DNA of 64,000 bases from NCBI RefSeq assembly GCF_008086045.1, contig NZ_VSEY01000027.1, positions 62,001-126,000 of the forward strand. The letters run 5' to 3'. This DNA is from Nonomuraea sp. PA05. Lineage in GTDB: Bacteria > Actinomycetota > Actinomycetes > Streptosporangiales > Streptosporangiaceae. The position numbers and the translations under genes are program-made. Below, in pieces: positions 1-11,023 of this stretch (position 1 is its first letter; each line of letters starts with the position of its first letter). The notes beneath the pieces are model-generated. The model was not told where the DNA came from and ran no database searches. It saw nothing but the letters and a program-made list of their open reading frames with translations.

Positions 1-1420
1 CCTGTCGGACGTGCTCGCCGGCCTGGCCGTGCCCGGCGAGCCCGCGCGCATGGGAGCCGGGGTGGCGTTGCTCGCACTCGCCCTCGCCGGGTCGCTGGCC
101 GCGGCCCGCAACGCGGGGCCGGTGCTGCTGTCCGGGGCCGACGCCTCCTGGCTGCTGCTCTCCCCGCTGAACAGGCGGCACGTGCTGGGCCGTACGGCGC
201 GGCTGCTGTTCGGCATCGCGGCGGTGGCCGGCGTGGTGCTCGGGGTGGGCCTGCTGGCCGTGCTGGGCGCGCCGGACCAGCTCGTGTGGCGGGTACTGGG
301 CGCGCTGGTCGTGGGTGTGTCGGCGGCGGTGGGCGGGATGGCGCTGGCCGTGCTGGGGCAGGCGTCCTCGTCGTGGCGGCTGTGGCTGAGCGGCGCGATC
401 GCCGTGTTGCTGGTGCTGGCGGTGGTGGCGGTGACCGGTCAGCTCCGCACGGTGCTGGCCATCGCGGCGGCTGCCCCGCTGAGCGCTCTCGCCGCCGCCG
501 TGTCCGGCGCCGCTGTGGTGTCCGGCCTGCTGGTACGGCAGGCGTGGGTGTCGCTCGAACGCATCCCCACCCGTACGCTCGTGGCCTCCTCGACCAGGGC
601 CGGGCACGTGGCGGGGGCGGCCGTGTCGCTCGATCCCGGCGCGCTCACCTGGATCGCCGAGGACAACCACTGGCGGGCCAGGAAGCTCGCCTCCCGGCGC
701 TGGCCGTCGCTGCCCGCGCCGTTCGCGCTGGCCTGGCAGGACTGGCGGCGGCTGGTCCGCAGGCGGGGACGGCTGGTTGGGGTGGCGGCGACTGCCGCGC
801 TGCCCGCGGTGCTGGCGCAGGCCGGAGGGTCTCCGGTGGCCCTGGGGGTGGCCGTGCTCGGGGGCGCGCTGGCGGTGGCGTCGATCGGCACGTCCGGGGC
901 GCGCCGGGACGCCGACAACCCGGCCCTGGCCCGGCTGATCGGGGTCGGCCACCGGCAGGCGCTGGCGGCCCGCGCGGTGCTGCCCGGGCTCCTGGCGGGG
1001 ACGTGGGCGGCGCTGGCACTCACCGGCCTCGCCTTGGGTCCGGGCCTCACCTTGGGGCCGGGCCTCGCCTTGGGGCCGGGCCTCGCCTTGGGGCCGGCCC
1101 TCGGCGGTGGGGCGTGGTGGTCGTTCGGGCCGCTGGCCGCGCCCGCGCTCGCCGCCGCGGCCCTGCGGATGGCCAGGCGCGCCCCCGTGGACCACTCCAT
1201 GCCGGTCATCGACACGCCGCAGGGCGCGATCCCCACCGGTCCGCTCTTCTGGGCGGCCACCGGACCAGATCTGGCCCTGGTCGGCTGCCTCCCGGCCGCC
1301 GCCGCGCTGGTCTTCCAGCCGACGGCCCTGGCCCCGTTCCTGGTGGCACAGGGGGTGGTGAGCGCGGTGGTGCTGACGGGGTTCGTGTGGCGGGCGCGTT
1401 CCGGCGGGATGAGGAAGTGA
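1..1420 (+). CDS. Multi-pass membrane protein, 5' end outside window
   Basis: The reading frame is open from base 2 to the stop at 1418-1420, so the true start probably lies upstream of the window; the first visible in-frame start is GTG at 11. The visible 469 residues are mostly hydrophobic Ala/Val/Leu/Gly segments, giving about ten possible membrane helices, with a more polar middle part around residues 215-250. It resembles the uncharacterised actinobacterial membrane proteins (DUF6297-like) that accompany ABC exporters, but this is a loose impression. Residues 341-364 are an in-frame repeat of Leu-Gly-Pro-Gly-Leu-Ala encoded by an 18-bp tandem repeat. Function not known. Confidence 0.6.
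   Translation, partial: LSDVLAGLAVPGEPARMGAGVALLALALAGSLAAARNAGPVLLSGADASWLLLSPLNRRHVLGRTARLLFGIAAVAGVVLGVGLLAVLGAPDQLVWRVLGALVVGVSAAVGGMALAVLGQASSSWRLWLSGAIAVLLVLAVVAVTGQLRTVLAIAAAAPLSALAAAVSGAAVVSGLLVRQAWVSLERIPTRTLVASSTRAGHVAGAAVSLDPGALTWIAEDNHWRARKLASRRWPSLPAPFALAWQDWRRLVRRRGRLVGVAATAALPAVLAQAGGSPVALGVAVLGGALAVASIGTSGARRDADNPALARLIGVGHRQALAARAVLPGLLAGTWAALALTGLALGPGLTLGPGLALGPGLALGPALGGGAWWSFGPLAAPALAAAALRMARRAPVDHSMPVIDTPQGAIPTGPLFWAATGPDLALVGCLPAAAALVFQPTALAPFLVAQGVVSAVVLTGFVWRARSGGMRK
1031..1102 (+). repeat. 18-bp tandem repeat x4, in frame
   Basis: Four consecutive 18-bp units (1031-1048, 1049-1066, 1067-1084, 1085-1102) differ at only a few bases. Each encodes Leu-Gly-Pro-Gly-Leu-Ala-like residues, and the unit length keeps the host gene in frame. 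Confidence 0.9.
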
Positions 1421-1426
1421 CAGGGG

Positions 1427-1918
1427 TCAGGCCACGTACACGTCGCTCGGCACGCCTCCGTACGGAATGGTCCGGTCCTTGTGCATGCCCGCCCGTTCCG
1501 CCACCCGGTGCGACGGCAGATTCACGTCCCTGATCACGGCCACCACGGTGCCCAGCCCCTTGCCCACCCGCAGCGCGGCCCGGGCGAGCTCGACGGCGTA
1601 GCCGTGCCCCCACGCCGACGGCCGGAAGCGGTAGTACAGGTTCAGCACCTCGGCCCCGTCCACGACGGCGTGCCGCAGCCCGCCGAAGCCGAGGACGCGC
1701 GGATCCTGCGGCAGGCGGGCGGCCCAGTAGCCGAGCCCCCGCTCGTCCCAGTCGGCCAGCCAGAGGTCGAGCATGGCGCGGCTGGACTCCAGCTCGGTGA
1801 CGGGCCCGCCGGGGTGGTGGACGCTGGTGCGCGGGTCGGAGTGGATCTCGTGGACGGCGTCCAGATCGTCCGAAGTCACACGAGATAGCACGAGGCGCGC
1901 CGTCTGTACCACTTCCAT
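1427..1918 (-). CDS. GNAT-family N-acetyltransferase (RimJ/RimL-like)
   Basis: A 163-residue protein with the layout of small-molecule or protein N-acetyltransferases. It starts with the 'ARLVLSRVT..D' strand typical of RimJ/RimL-type GNATs. The acetyl-CoA pyrophosphate loop is the 'AWGHGYA' segment near residues 102-108, and the C-terminal 'LPSHRVAERAGM' helix is the usual Asn/Ser-x-Ala-Glu-x-Gly motif region. It lies convergent with the upstream membrane gene (6 bp apart) and co-directional with and downstream of lepA (38 bp). Substrate cannot be predicted. Confidence 0.8.
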   Translation of the reverse strand: MEVVQTARLVLSRVTSDDLDAVHEIHSDPRTSVHHPGGPVTELESSRAMLDLWLADWDERGLGYWAARLPQDPRVLGFGGLRHAVVDGAEVLNLYYRFRPSAWGHGYAVELARAALRVGKGLGTVVAVIRDVNLPSHRVAERAGMHKDRTIPYGGVPSDVYVA

Positions 1919-1956
1919 GCTTTCAGGGTATTCAGGCGCCCCCGCCGCGAAAAGCG

Positions 1957-3831
<1,875 letters not shown>

Positions 3832-3845
3832 GGTGACATGCCCGG

Positions 3846-4832
3846 GTGATTGCCCGAACCGTCATCCGCCGCGGCCTGCGCCTGCTCGCGCTTGCCTTGG
3901 CCGTCGTGCTCGCGCTGGGCGGCCTCCTCGCCGCGGCGCTCCGTATCCAGTTTACCGGTGCCCCGGCAGCCTGGGCGAAGAGCACCGGCAACGATGCCTT
4001 ATGGCTGGGCCACGCCTGGGTGGACGGCCGCCGTACGGAGCAGGACGTGCAGAAGCTCGCCGTACGGCTGCGCACCACAGGCATCAAGGACGTGTACGTC
4101 CACTCCGGCCCCTTCGAGTGGGACGGCCGCCTAGATCCCGCCAAATACCCCAACGCCGGAAATTTCGTCCAATGGATGCGTAAGCATCTTCCCGGGATCC
4201 GCATCTCCGCCTGGCTCGGCCAGGCCGTCAAGAACGGCCTCGACCTGGACGACGCCGCGTCCCGCGCCAACGTCCTGGCCGGCGTCGCCGCCATCATGAA
4301 GCAGGGCTACGACGGCATCCACTACAACTTCGAGCCCATCGGCGACGACGACGCCGAGTTCCTCGACCTCCTGGACAGGACGCGGCAGCACACCAGGCTG
4401 CTGTCCACCTCAACCCCGCAGATCGAGCCCTTCTTCGGGATGCGCCTGACCGCCAGGGCCGTCCTGGGCCACGACAAGTACTGGTCCGAGGGCTACTTCC
4501 GCCAGGTCGTCGATCGCGTGGACCAGGTGGCGATCATGACGTACGACTCCTTCACCCCCTCGCAGTCCCTCTACGGCGGCTACGTGGCCCGGCAGGCCCG
4601 CCTCGCCCTGGACCTGGTCCCGGACTCCAAGGCCCTGTACATCGGCGCACCGGCCTACCACGACCACGGCGTACCATGGCTGGACCAGGCGGAGAGTGTC
4701 GCGATGGCCGCCGAGGGCGCCAGGCTGGCGCTGTCGGACCACGGCCGCCGCGAGCGGTTCGGGCTGGCGCTCTACGTCGACTTCGCCGCTACCGAGGAGG
4801 ATTGGCGCGAGTACATGTTGCGGTGGCGTTGA
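3846..4832 (+). CDS. Membrane-anchored or secreted GH18-like (TIM-barrel) protein
   Basis: A 328-residue protein with an N-terminal signal peptide or anchor: basic residues 1-12, then a hydrophobic run at about 13-33. The rest reads as a (beta/alpha)8 domain. The segment around residue 156, Asp-Gly-Ile-His-Tyr-Asn-Phe-Glu, aligns with the GH18 catalytic pattern DGxDxDxE. The two middle Asp are replaced by His and Asn, and the acid Glu163 is kept. Later 'MTYDSF' resembles the GH18 substrate-binding strand. It may be a divergent glycosidase acting outside the membrane, or a non-catalytic carbohydrate binder. Start GTG at 3846, divergent from lepA. It contains a rare TTA leucine codon at 3999-4001, which in actinomycetes can make expression depend on the bldA tRNA. 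Confidence 0.65.
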   Translation: MIARTVIRRGLRLLALALAVVLALGGLLAAALRIQFTGAPAAWAKSTGNDALWLGHAWVDGRRTEQDVQKLAVRLRTTGIKDVYVHSGPFEWDGRLDPAKYPNAGNFVQWMRKHLPGIRISAWLGQAVKNGLDLDDAASRANVLAGVAAIMKQGYDGIHYNFEPIGDDDAEFLDLLDRTRQHTRLLSTSTPQIEPFFGMRLTARAVLGHDKYWSEGYFRQVVDRVDQVAIMTYDSFTPSQSLYGGYVARQARLALDLVPDSKALYIGAPAYHDHGVPWLDQAESVAMAAEGARLALSDHGRRERFGLALYVDFAATEEDWREYMLRWR

Positions 4833-4833
4833 T

Positions 4834-4863
4834 TTGAGCAGCCGCCTGAGTTATTGGTAACCT
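4834..4863 (+). promoter_or_regulatory. Candidate promoter of rpsT
   Basis: TTGAGC (4834-4839) and TAACCT (4858-4863) are separated by 18 bp and sit about 80 bp before the rpsT start. They resemble -35 and -10 boxes of the primary sigma factor. Judged by eye only. Confidence 0.45.
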
Positions 4864-4941
4864 GGGCAACTGCGTGTGGCGCGCCCTCTCTCGAGCCCGC
4901 GCGCCCCGTCCATCACTTCAGACTTTCACCGAGGCTTCTTC

Positions 4942-5214
4942 GTGGCGAACATCAAGTCCCAGATCAAGCGCAACAAGCAGAACGAGAAGGCTCGTCTGCG
5001 CAACAAGGCAGTCAAGTCCTCGCTGAAGACGGCTGTCCGCAAGTTCCGTGAGGCTGCCGAGCAGGGCGACGTCGAGCAGGCCGCGGCTCTGCAGCGCGTC
5101 GCCGCCCGTCAGCTCGACAAGGCCGTCAGCAAGGGCGTCATCCACAAGAACCAGGCCGCCAACCGCAAGTCCGCGATCGCCAAGCAGGCCGCGGCACTCG
5201 CGGGCGCCAAGTAA
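4942..5214 (+). CDS. rpsT: 30S ribosomal protein S20
   Basis: A 90-residue, very Lys/Ala/Arg-rich protein. It begins (after the initiator) 'ANIKSQIKRNKQNEKARLRN' and contains 'HKNQAANRKSA' near the C-terminus, both hallmarks of bS20, which binds 16S rRNA early in small-subunit assembly. The GTG at 4942 is chosen because it gives the canonical S20 N-terminus and has a purine-rich ribosome binding site (ACCGAGG, about 4928-4934) at good spacing. An upstream in-frame GTG at 4876 would add an unconserved extension. A strong terminator follows at once, so the gene is probably monocistronic. In many actinobacteria rpsT lies between holA and lepA. Here lepA is close, but holA is 10 kb away. Confidence 0.97.
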   Translation: MANIKSQIKRNKQNEKARLRNKAVKSSLKTAVRKFREAAEQGDVEQAAALQRVAARQLDKAVSKGVIHKNQAANRKSAIAKQAAALAGAK

Positions 5215-5236
5215 GCCTGGCATTTCGGCTTTCCGA

Positions 5237-5274
5237 AACGCCGCACCTCCTCATGGGGTGCGGCGTTGTTTTTT
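5237..5274 (+). terminator. Rho-independent terminator of rpsT
   Basis: A perfect 11-bp stem (5237-5247 pairing with 5257-5267) with a 9-nt loop is followed by GTTTTTT (5268-5274). It lies 22 bp after the rpsT stop. This is the clearest intrinsic terminator in the window. Confidence 0.95.
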
Positions 5275-5396
5275 GCCGAGTTTTGTCACGGTTTCGATAT
5301 CACACGCCCGTATCGGGTCCGTCACCGTTGTAAAGATCCCTTGCTCCCGCTCGTCCACCTGCCCGAAGGTGCACTAAACGGGGTGAAGGGGGACAC

Positions 5397-8300
5397 ATGC
5401 GGGGGCCGTTGGTCGTCAAGAGGGCGTTCAGCGAGCCGCTGCTCCTCCTGGCCGCCCTGGGCTCGATCCTGCTGGCGACCACCACGCTGGTGGCGCTGAC
5501 CATGTACGCCTCCTCCATCGCCGAGGCCGGGGTCCGCCGGACGATGGAGACGGCCTCGTACGCGCAGACCGCTGCCACCATCAGCGCCCCCGTGACGGGC
5601 GAGACGTTCCCGGCGTTCGACCGGGCCGTACGCGCCGAGCTGTCCCGCGCCTACGCCGCCGAGCCCGCCCTCACCACCAGCTTCCGCTCCGACTCCTACG
5701 CCATGCCCGGCCAGGAGGCGCAGAAGCGGCCGGAACTGCTCAGGTTCGGCAGCTACGACGGCCTCGACCGGCACGCCAAACTCGTCTCCGGGGCCTGGCC
5801 GAAACCCGGTGACGATCCGGTCGAGGTGGCGATCTCGCTGTCGGCGGCCTCCGCGAGCGGGTTCGAGGCGGGGCAGGAGTTCACCGCGAGAGGGCGGCTC
5901 GACCCCCGCCCCATCAGGGTGCGCGTGGCCGGCGTCTTCCAGCTCAACGACCCCTTCGGCGAACGCTGGGCCGGCGAGCAGCTCCTCAGCAGGGGCGTGG
6001 AGCGCGGCGACTTCACCACGTACGGGCCGCTCATGGTGACCCGCGAGACCTTCCTGGCCCGCTTCGCCACGAACGTCAACGCCACCTGGACCGCCGTTCC
6101 CGACCTTCGCACGCTCACCCCCGAGCAGCTCCGCCCGCTGGCCGGCGCGATCGCGCGGGTGGAGGAGCGGCTGAAGGCGAACGGCTGCGCGAGCTGCGTG
6201 GCCACCAGCCACCTGCCCGAGATGCTCACCCAGCTCGACACCGCGTCCCTGGTGGCGCGCTCGACCATGCTGATCCCGGTGCTGCAGTTGCTGCTGCTGG
6301 CCGCGTACGCGCTGATGCTGACCGCGCGGCTGCTGGCCGACCACCGCCGCATGGAGGTGGCGCTGCTGCGCTCGCGCGGCGCGGGCACGGTGCGGCTGGC
6401 AGCGCTGGCGGGCGGCGAGGCGCTGCTGGTGGCGCTGCCGTGCGCGGTCGTGGCGCCGTTCCTCGGGCCGCCGCTGCTCGCGCTGGTCAACCGGCTCCCG
6501 TGGATCAGGGCCTCGGGGGTGCGGCTGGCGCCGGTGGCGGACGCGGGCACGTTCCTCGTGTCGTTCGGGGTGGCGCTGGCCGCGGCCGTCCTGCTGGTGC
6601 TGCCCGCGCTGGCGGGCGCGCGGCGCACGTACGTGGAGGAGCAGTCGGCGCGCGGGCGCGGCGGCGGGCGCGGGCTCATCGAGCGGGCGGGCGCGGACCT
6701 GGCGCTGCTGGTCGTGGCCGGGCTGGCGATCTGGCAGCTCCAGCGTTACGGCGCCCCCGTGACCACGACGGCGGCGGGCGGGCTGGGCATCGACCCGCTG
6801 ATCATCTCCGGCCCCGCGCTGGCCCTGCTCACGGGCGGCATGCTGGGGCTGCGGCTGGTGCCGCGCCTGTCGCGGCTGGCCGAGCGGGTGACCTCCAGGC
6901 GGCCCACGCTCGCTCCCGCGCTCGGCGCGTGGCAGGTGAGCAGGCGGCCGCTCAAGTACGCCGGGCCCGCGCTGCTGCTCACCATGGCGATCGCGATCGG
7001 CATCGTCTCCCTGGCGACCGCCTCCACCTGGCGTTCCTCGCAGCTCGACCAGGCCCGCCACCAGGCGGGCGCCGACCTGCGGCTGTCCGGGCCCGCGGAC
7101 GGCCCCGAGCTGGGGGCGCTCGGGCGCGGCACGGCGTTCACCGCGTTGCCCGGCGTCACCGCGGCCTCGCCCGGCTTCCGCGGGCAGAGCGACGTGAGCG
7201 GCGAGAACGCGCTGCTGCTCGCGCTCGACGCGGGCAAGCTCAGCGAGCTGTTCCACCTGCGGCCCGACCTGTCGGCGCAGAGCGTCGGCGAGCTGTCACG
7301 GGCGCTGGCCGGCGACCGGGCGAAGGGCCTGGACCTGCCCGGACGGCCGGCCAAGCTGGTCATGACCGCCGAGGCGAGCGCGGACCTCCCGCTGCGGCTG
7401 GTGCTGTCCGACGGCCTCGGCGTCTGGCGGGACGTGTCGCTCGGCATGCTCAAACAGGGCACGAACCAGGTCGAGGTGGACCTGCGTGCGCTGGCCGGCA
7501 GGAGCGGGGCGATCACGTACCCGATCACACTGCTCGGCCTGGTCGCGAGCGCGCAGGACACACCCGCGAACCTCACGCTCCAGGCGCTCACCGCCGACGG
7601 GCAGCCAGTCCCTGCGCGCCCGCTCACGATGAGCGTCGGCGGCGACACGACGGTCCCCTTCGTCCAGCAGCCGGAGCCAGGACCGCTGCCCGTGGTGCTC
7701 ACCGCCGACCTGGCCGCCTCGCTCAAGCTGAGCATCGGGCAGAGCGGGCCCGCCTCCATCGACCGCCGGGTCATGCCGGTCAAGGTCGTGGGCGTGGTGG
7801 AGACGATGCCGACGACCGCGGCCGGGCAGCAGGCCGTGCTCGTCGACTGGGCGACGATGCAGGCGCGCGAGCTGGCCGCCGCGCGGCTCCCCCGCCCCGC
7901 CACGGAGTGGTGGCTGGCCGCAGGCGACACCACCGCCGCCGTGGCCGCCCTCGCGGGCCGTCCGGAGTGGGACGTCACCGCGCTCGACCAGCGCGCGCTG
8001 GCCGCCACCCTGCGCGACGACCCGCTGGCCAGCGGGCTGCAGGGGGCGCTGATGCTCGGGTTCGCGGCGGCGCTGGTGTTCGCCGTGCTCGGGTTCCTGG
8101 TCAACGCGACGGTCGCGGCGCGGGAGCGGCTGGCCGAGTTCGCGATCCTGCGGGCGCTCGGGGTCGCCCCCCGGCAGATGCTCGGGATGCTGGCCGTGGA
8201 GCAGACGTTCGTCGTGGGGCTGTCGCTGGCCGCCGGCACCGGGCTGGCGGTCGTCGTCGGCGTGCTGGTGGTGCCGCACGTGGTGCTGACCGGGCAGGCG

Positions 8301-8450
8301 GCGGCCGTCACGCCGGGCGTGCTGCTCGACATCCCGTGGGCGGCCACCGGGCTGATGCTGGCGCTGGTGACGGCGGTGCTGTTCGCGATCGTCGCCGGGC
8401 TGGCGCGCAACCTGCGCCGCCAGGGTCACGGCCTCCGGGAGGAACAGTGA
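5397..8450 (+). CDS. FtsX/MacB-type ABC transporter permease (large)
   Basis: A 1017-residue membrane protein. There is one N-terminal helix (about residues 14-36), a long extracytoplasmic region, and an FtsX-type helix cluster at about 285-410 ('RRMEVALLRSRGAG' just inside). A second large extracytoplasmic part follows, then a C-terminal FtsX domain at about 880-1005 with the diagnostic 'AILRALGVAPRQML' loop. This duplicated FtsX layout is typical of type VII ABC systems (MacB, LolCDE-like), which move or extract substrates on the outer face rather than pump across the membrane. The ATG at 5397 has an excellent RBS (GAAGGGGGA). Its stop overlaps the GTG of the next permease (GTGA), so the two are translationally coupled. 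Substrate unknown. Confidence 0.9.
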   Translation: MRGPLVVKRAFSEPLLLLAALGSILLATTTLVALTMYASSIAEAGVRRTMETASYAQTAATISAPVTGETFPAFDRAVRAELSRAYAAEPALTTSFRSDSYAMPGQEAQKRPELLRFGSYDGLDRHAKLVSGAWPKPGDDPVEVAISLSAASASGFEAGQEFTARGRLDPRPIRVRVAGVFQLNDPFGERWAGEQLLSRGVERGDFTTYGPLMVTRETFLARFATNVNATWTAVPDLRTLTPEQLRPLAGAIARVEERLKANGCASCVATSHLPEMLTQLDTASLVARSTMLIPVLQLLLLAAYALMLTARLLADHRRMEVALLRSRGAGTVRLAALAGGEALLVALPCAVVAPFLGPPLLALVNRLPWIRASGVRLAPVADAGTFLVSFGVALAAAVLLVLPALAGARRTYVEEQSARGRGGGRGLIERAGADLALLVVAGLAIWQLQRYGAPVTTTAAGGLGIDPLIISGPALALLTGGMLGLRLVPRLSRLAERVTSRRPTLAPALGAWQVSRRPLKYAGPALLLTMAIAIGIVSLATASTWRSSQLDQARHQAGADLRLSGPADGPELGALGRGTAFTALPGVTAASPGFRGQSDVSGENALLLALDAGKLSELFHLRPDLSAQSVGELSRALAGDRAKGLDLPGRPAKLVMTAEASADLPLRLVLSDGLGVWRDVSLGMLKQGTNQVEVDLRALAGRSGAITYPITLLGLVASAQDTPANLTLQALTADGQPVPARPLTMSVGGDTTVPFVQQPEPGPLPVVLTADLAASLKLSIGQSGPASIDRRVMPVKVVGVVETMPTTAAGQQAVLVDWATMQARELAAARLPRPATEWWLAAGDTTAAVAALAGRPEWDVTALDQRALAATLRDDPLASGLQGALMLGFAAALVFAVLGFLVNATVAARERLAEFAILRALGVAPRQMLGMLAVEQTFVVGLSLAAGTGLAVVVGVLVVPHVVLTGQAAAVTPGVLLDIPWAATGLMLALVTAVLFAIVAGLARNLRRQGHGLREEQ

Positions 8451-11023
8451 GGATCCGGCTGCTCGCCCGGGTGCACCTGGGCACGATGGCCGTGCTGTTC
8501 GTGCTCACGCTGAGCGCGTGTCTGCTGGTCGCGGGCCTGCCGAGGACGACGCAGGGCTCGTACGACGAGGCTCTGCGCCGCGCGCTGAACGCCGCGCCCG
8601 CCGCGCAGACCGACCTGACCGTGACGGTGGAGTCCCACGGGCAGGGCGAGGACCTGCGCGAACGCGCCCAGTTCGACTCCCGCGAGCGCCTCTGGCGCGA
8701 GATCACGCCCGCCGGGTTGCGCCCGCTGACCACCGGCGCCGGGCACATGAGCGCCAAGACCTCGCTCACGCCCGTCACCGGCACGGGCGGCGGCATGTAC
8801 GTCAATCTGGGCTGGCTCTCCGACGCCGACCGGCGCGTGGACTGGGTCGAGGGACGCGCTCCCGGCGCGCCCGCCACGACGCGCTACGAGGGCGACACGA
8901 TCCCCGTCTTCGAGGTCGGGATCGTCGGGGAGGCCCTGCCCGAGATGGGCCTGCGGCTCGGCCAGACGATCATGCTCGGCGAGAACGACTACGCCGCCGT
9001 GAAGATCGTCGGCGTCTTCCGGGCCAGGGATCCCGGCGACCGCGCCTGGTCGCACGACTCCGACCTCCTGCACGTCATCCAGCAGAAGCCGCCCGGCGGC
9101 AAGGATCACGTCAACCACATCACCACGCTCATCTCCGACGCCGGGCTGACGGCCCTCAGCGGCGAGGGACGGAACCTGTCCTACCGGTGGATCCTGCCCC
9201 TGGACCCGCGGGCGGCCGGCGCGCTGGACGTGCCCGGCCTGCGGGCGGCGGTCGCCGAGTTCGCCCGGGTCGTGGGACTGCAGACCACCGGCAGCCCGTA
9301 CCACGTCGAGACCGCGCTGCCCAAGCTGCTCGGCGACTTCCTGGCCGCGCTGTCCACCGCGCAGACCGTGATGTACCTGGTGCTCGGCGGGCTGCTTGCC
9401 GTCGCGCTCGGCGTGATCGTGCTGGCCGTGCAGCTCCTGGCCGACAAGCTGGACCACCCGCTGACCCTCGCGCGGGCGCGCGGCGGATCGCTGCCGCAGG
9501 TGGCGGGCACGGCCGCGGCCCTCGCCGCGCTGGCCGTGCTGCCCGCGGCGCTGATCGGGTACGCGCTGTCCTTCCTGGTGCCCGGGCCCGCGCTGCCGAT
9601 CGTGCACGCCGGCCCGGCGATCGTGGTCGTGGTGGCCGTCGGGTTCGCCGCCGTCCGTACGGCGCTCGCGCACCGTACGCCGCTGCACGGCTCGCGCGAC
9701 GACGTGGCCACCGCCCGGCCCTCCGCCAGGCGGATCACGCTGGAGGTGCTGGTCGTGGGGCTCGCGCTGGCGGGGGCGTACCTGCTGCGGGCCCGCGGGC
9801 TGAACGCGTCGGGCGGGCAGGACCCGTTCCTGCTCGTGGTGCCGATCGCGCTGACTGTGGCGGCGGCGCTGATCACGCTGCGGTGCTACCCGTACCCGTT
9901 GCGGCTGCTCGTCCGGCTGGCCTCGCGCGGCCGGGCCGCGGTGCCGTTCCTGGGGCTGACCAGGGCGGCCAGGGCCCGTTCCGGCAGCCTGCTGCCGGTG
10001 CTGATCCTGCTGCCCGCGCTGGGCGTGTCCGTGTTCGCCGCCGTCGTCTCCGACGGGATCGCCACCACGCAGCGCACCGCGTCCTGGCAGCAGGTGGGCG
10101 CGCCGATCAGGGTGACCGCGGAGAGCGAGATCCCGGCCGAGGCGATCGAGCGGGTGCGCCGCCTGCCCGGCGTCGAGCGGGTCGTCCTCGCCCAGACCGG
10201 ACGGGTGCAGGTCGGGTACGGCGCCGAGCAGGCTCAGGCCATCGCCGTGGACGTGGCCCAGTGGCGGCGGCTCCTCGACAGCGCCCCCGTCGCGCTGCCC
10301 CCGCTGTCCGACGGCGCGCTCGTCTCGCCCGAGCTGCGCGGGCGGGGCACGTTCGAGATCGGCTGGCAGTCGCGGGTGAAGCTCGCCACGCGCGGCGTGG
10401 TCGAATCGGTGCCCGGTTTCTTCACCGAGGGCAAGTTCATGGTCGTGCCCATCGGGGTGCAGATCAGGCCCGCCGTGAACACGCTGCTGATCGCCGGCGA
10501 CGTCCCGCTGCCCGAGCTGGCGCGGATGGTCCCGGCCGCCGTCGTCACCTCCCAGGAGAGCGCTCTGCGAGCCATCCAGGACGATCCGCTGACGAGCACG
10601 GTGCGCTGGACGCTGGTGATCGTGACGGTCGCGCTGGCCTCGTACGCGCTCATCGCCGTCGTCCTGTCGCTGGTCATCGGGGCCGCGGAACGGGCGCGGG
10701 CGGTGTCGTTCCTGCGCACCCTCGGCCTGTCGGAGCGGCAGGCGCAGCGACTGACCGTGCTGGAGATCCTGCCCATGATCCTCGTCACCGCGCTGGTCGG
10801 GCTCGGCCTGGGCCTCGCCCTGCCCGCCGCGCTCGGGCCCGGCGTCGACCTGTCCTCCTACGCCGGCGACCTGCCCGTCGGCGACTACTCGCTCGACCTG
10901 TTCCTGCCCAGCGCGCTGACGGCCGGGCTGGCCGCCGTCGCCCTGCTCGGCGCGTACGCCCACACCGCCATCAGCCGGCGCCGCAGCCTCGGCGCCGTAC
11001 TCCGAGTGGGGGACCTCTCATGA
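8447..11023 (+). CDS. FtsX/MacB-type ABC transporter permease (second subunit)
   Basis: An 858-residue permease partner of the preceding gene. Starts at GTG 8447 overlapping the previous stop, and a longer in-frame extension upstream is only a shadow of the neighbouring gene. One helix lies at about residues 8-28, followed by an extracytoplasmic domain, an FtsX cluster at about 300-400, further helices at about 425-500, and a C-terminal FtsX domain at about 715-850 containing 'AVSFLRTLGLSERQAQ'. Its stop overlaps the ATG of the ATPase gene (ATGA). The two unequal permeases probably form a heterodimer driven by the two ATPases downstream. Cargo is unknown; antibiotic or peptide resistance and lipoprotein handling are both possible. 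Confidence 0.9.
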   Translation: MRIRLLARVHLGTMAVLFVLTLSACLLVAGLPRTTQGSYDEALRRALNAAPAAQTDLTVTVESHGQGEDLRERAQFDSRERLWREITPAGLRPLTTGAGHMSAKTSLTPVTGTGGGMYVNLGWLSDADRRVDWVEGRAPGAPATTRYEGDTIPVFEVGIVGEALPEMGLRLGQTIMLGENDYAAVKIVGVFRARDPGDRAWSHDSDLLHVIQQKPPGGKDHVNHITTLISDAGLTALSGEGRNLSYRWILPLDPRAAGALDVPGLRAAVAEFARVVGLQTTGSPYHVETALPKLLGDFLAALSTAQTVMYLVLGGLLAVALGVIVLAVQLLADKLDHPLTLARARGGSLPQVAGTAAALAALAVLPAALIGYALSFLVPGPALPIVHAGPAIVVVVAVGFAAVRTALAHRTPLHGSRDDVATARPSARRITLEVLVVGLALAGAYLLRARGLNASGGQDPFLLVVPIALTVAAALITLRCYPYPLRLLVRLASRGRAAVPFLGLTRAARARSGSLLPVLILLPALGVSVFAAVVSDGIATTQRTASWQQVGAPIRVTAESEIPAEAIERVRRLPGVERVVLAQTGRVQVGYGAEQAQAIAVDVAQWRRLLDSAPVALPPLSDGALVSPELRGRGTFEIGWQSRVKLATRGVVESVPGFFTEGKFMVVPIGVQIRPAVNTLLIAGDVPLPELARMVPAAVVTSQESALRAIQDDPLTSTVRWTLVIVTVALASYALIAVVLSLVIGAAERARAVSFLRTLGLSERQAQRLTVLEILPMILVTALVGLGLGLALPAALGPGVDLSSYAGDLPVGDYSLDLFLPSALTAGLAAVALLGAYAHTAISRRRSLGAVLRVGDLS

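Noticed and set aside
6440..11023. A 1527-codon open frame starting at 6440
   Set aside because: Its first 669 codons overlap the first permease in another frame and encode Arg/Gly/Ala-rich junk typical of off-frame GC-rich DNA. Only the part from 8447 is real.
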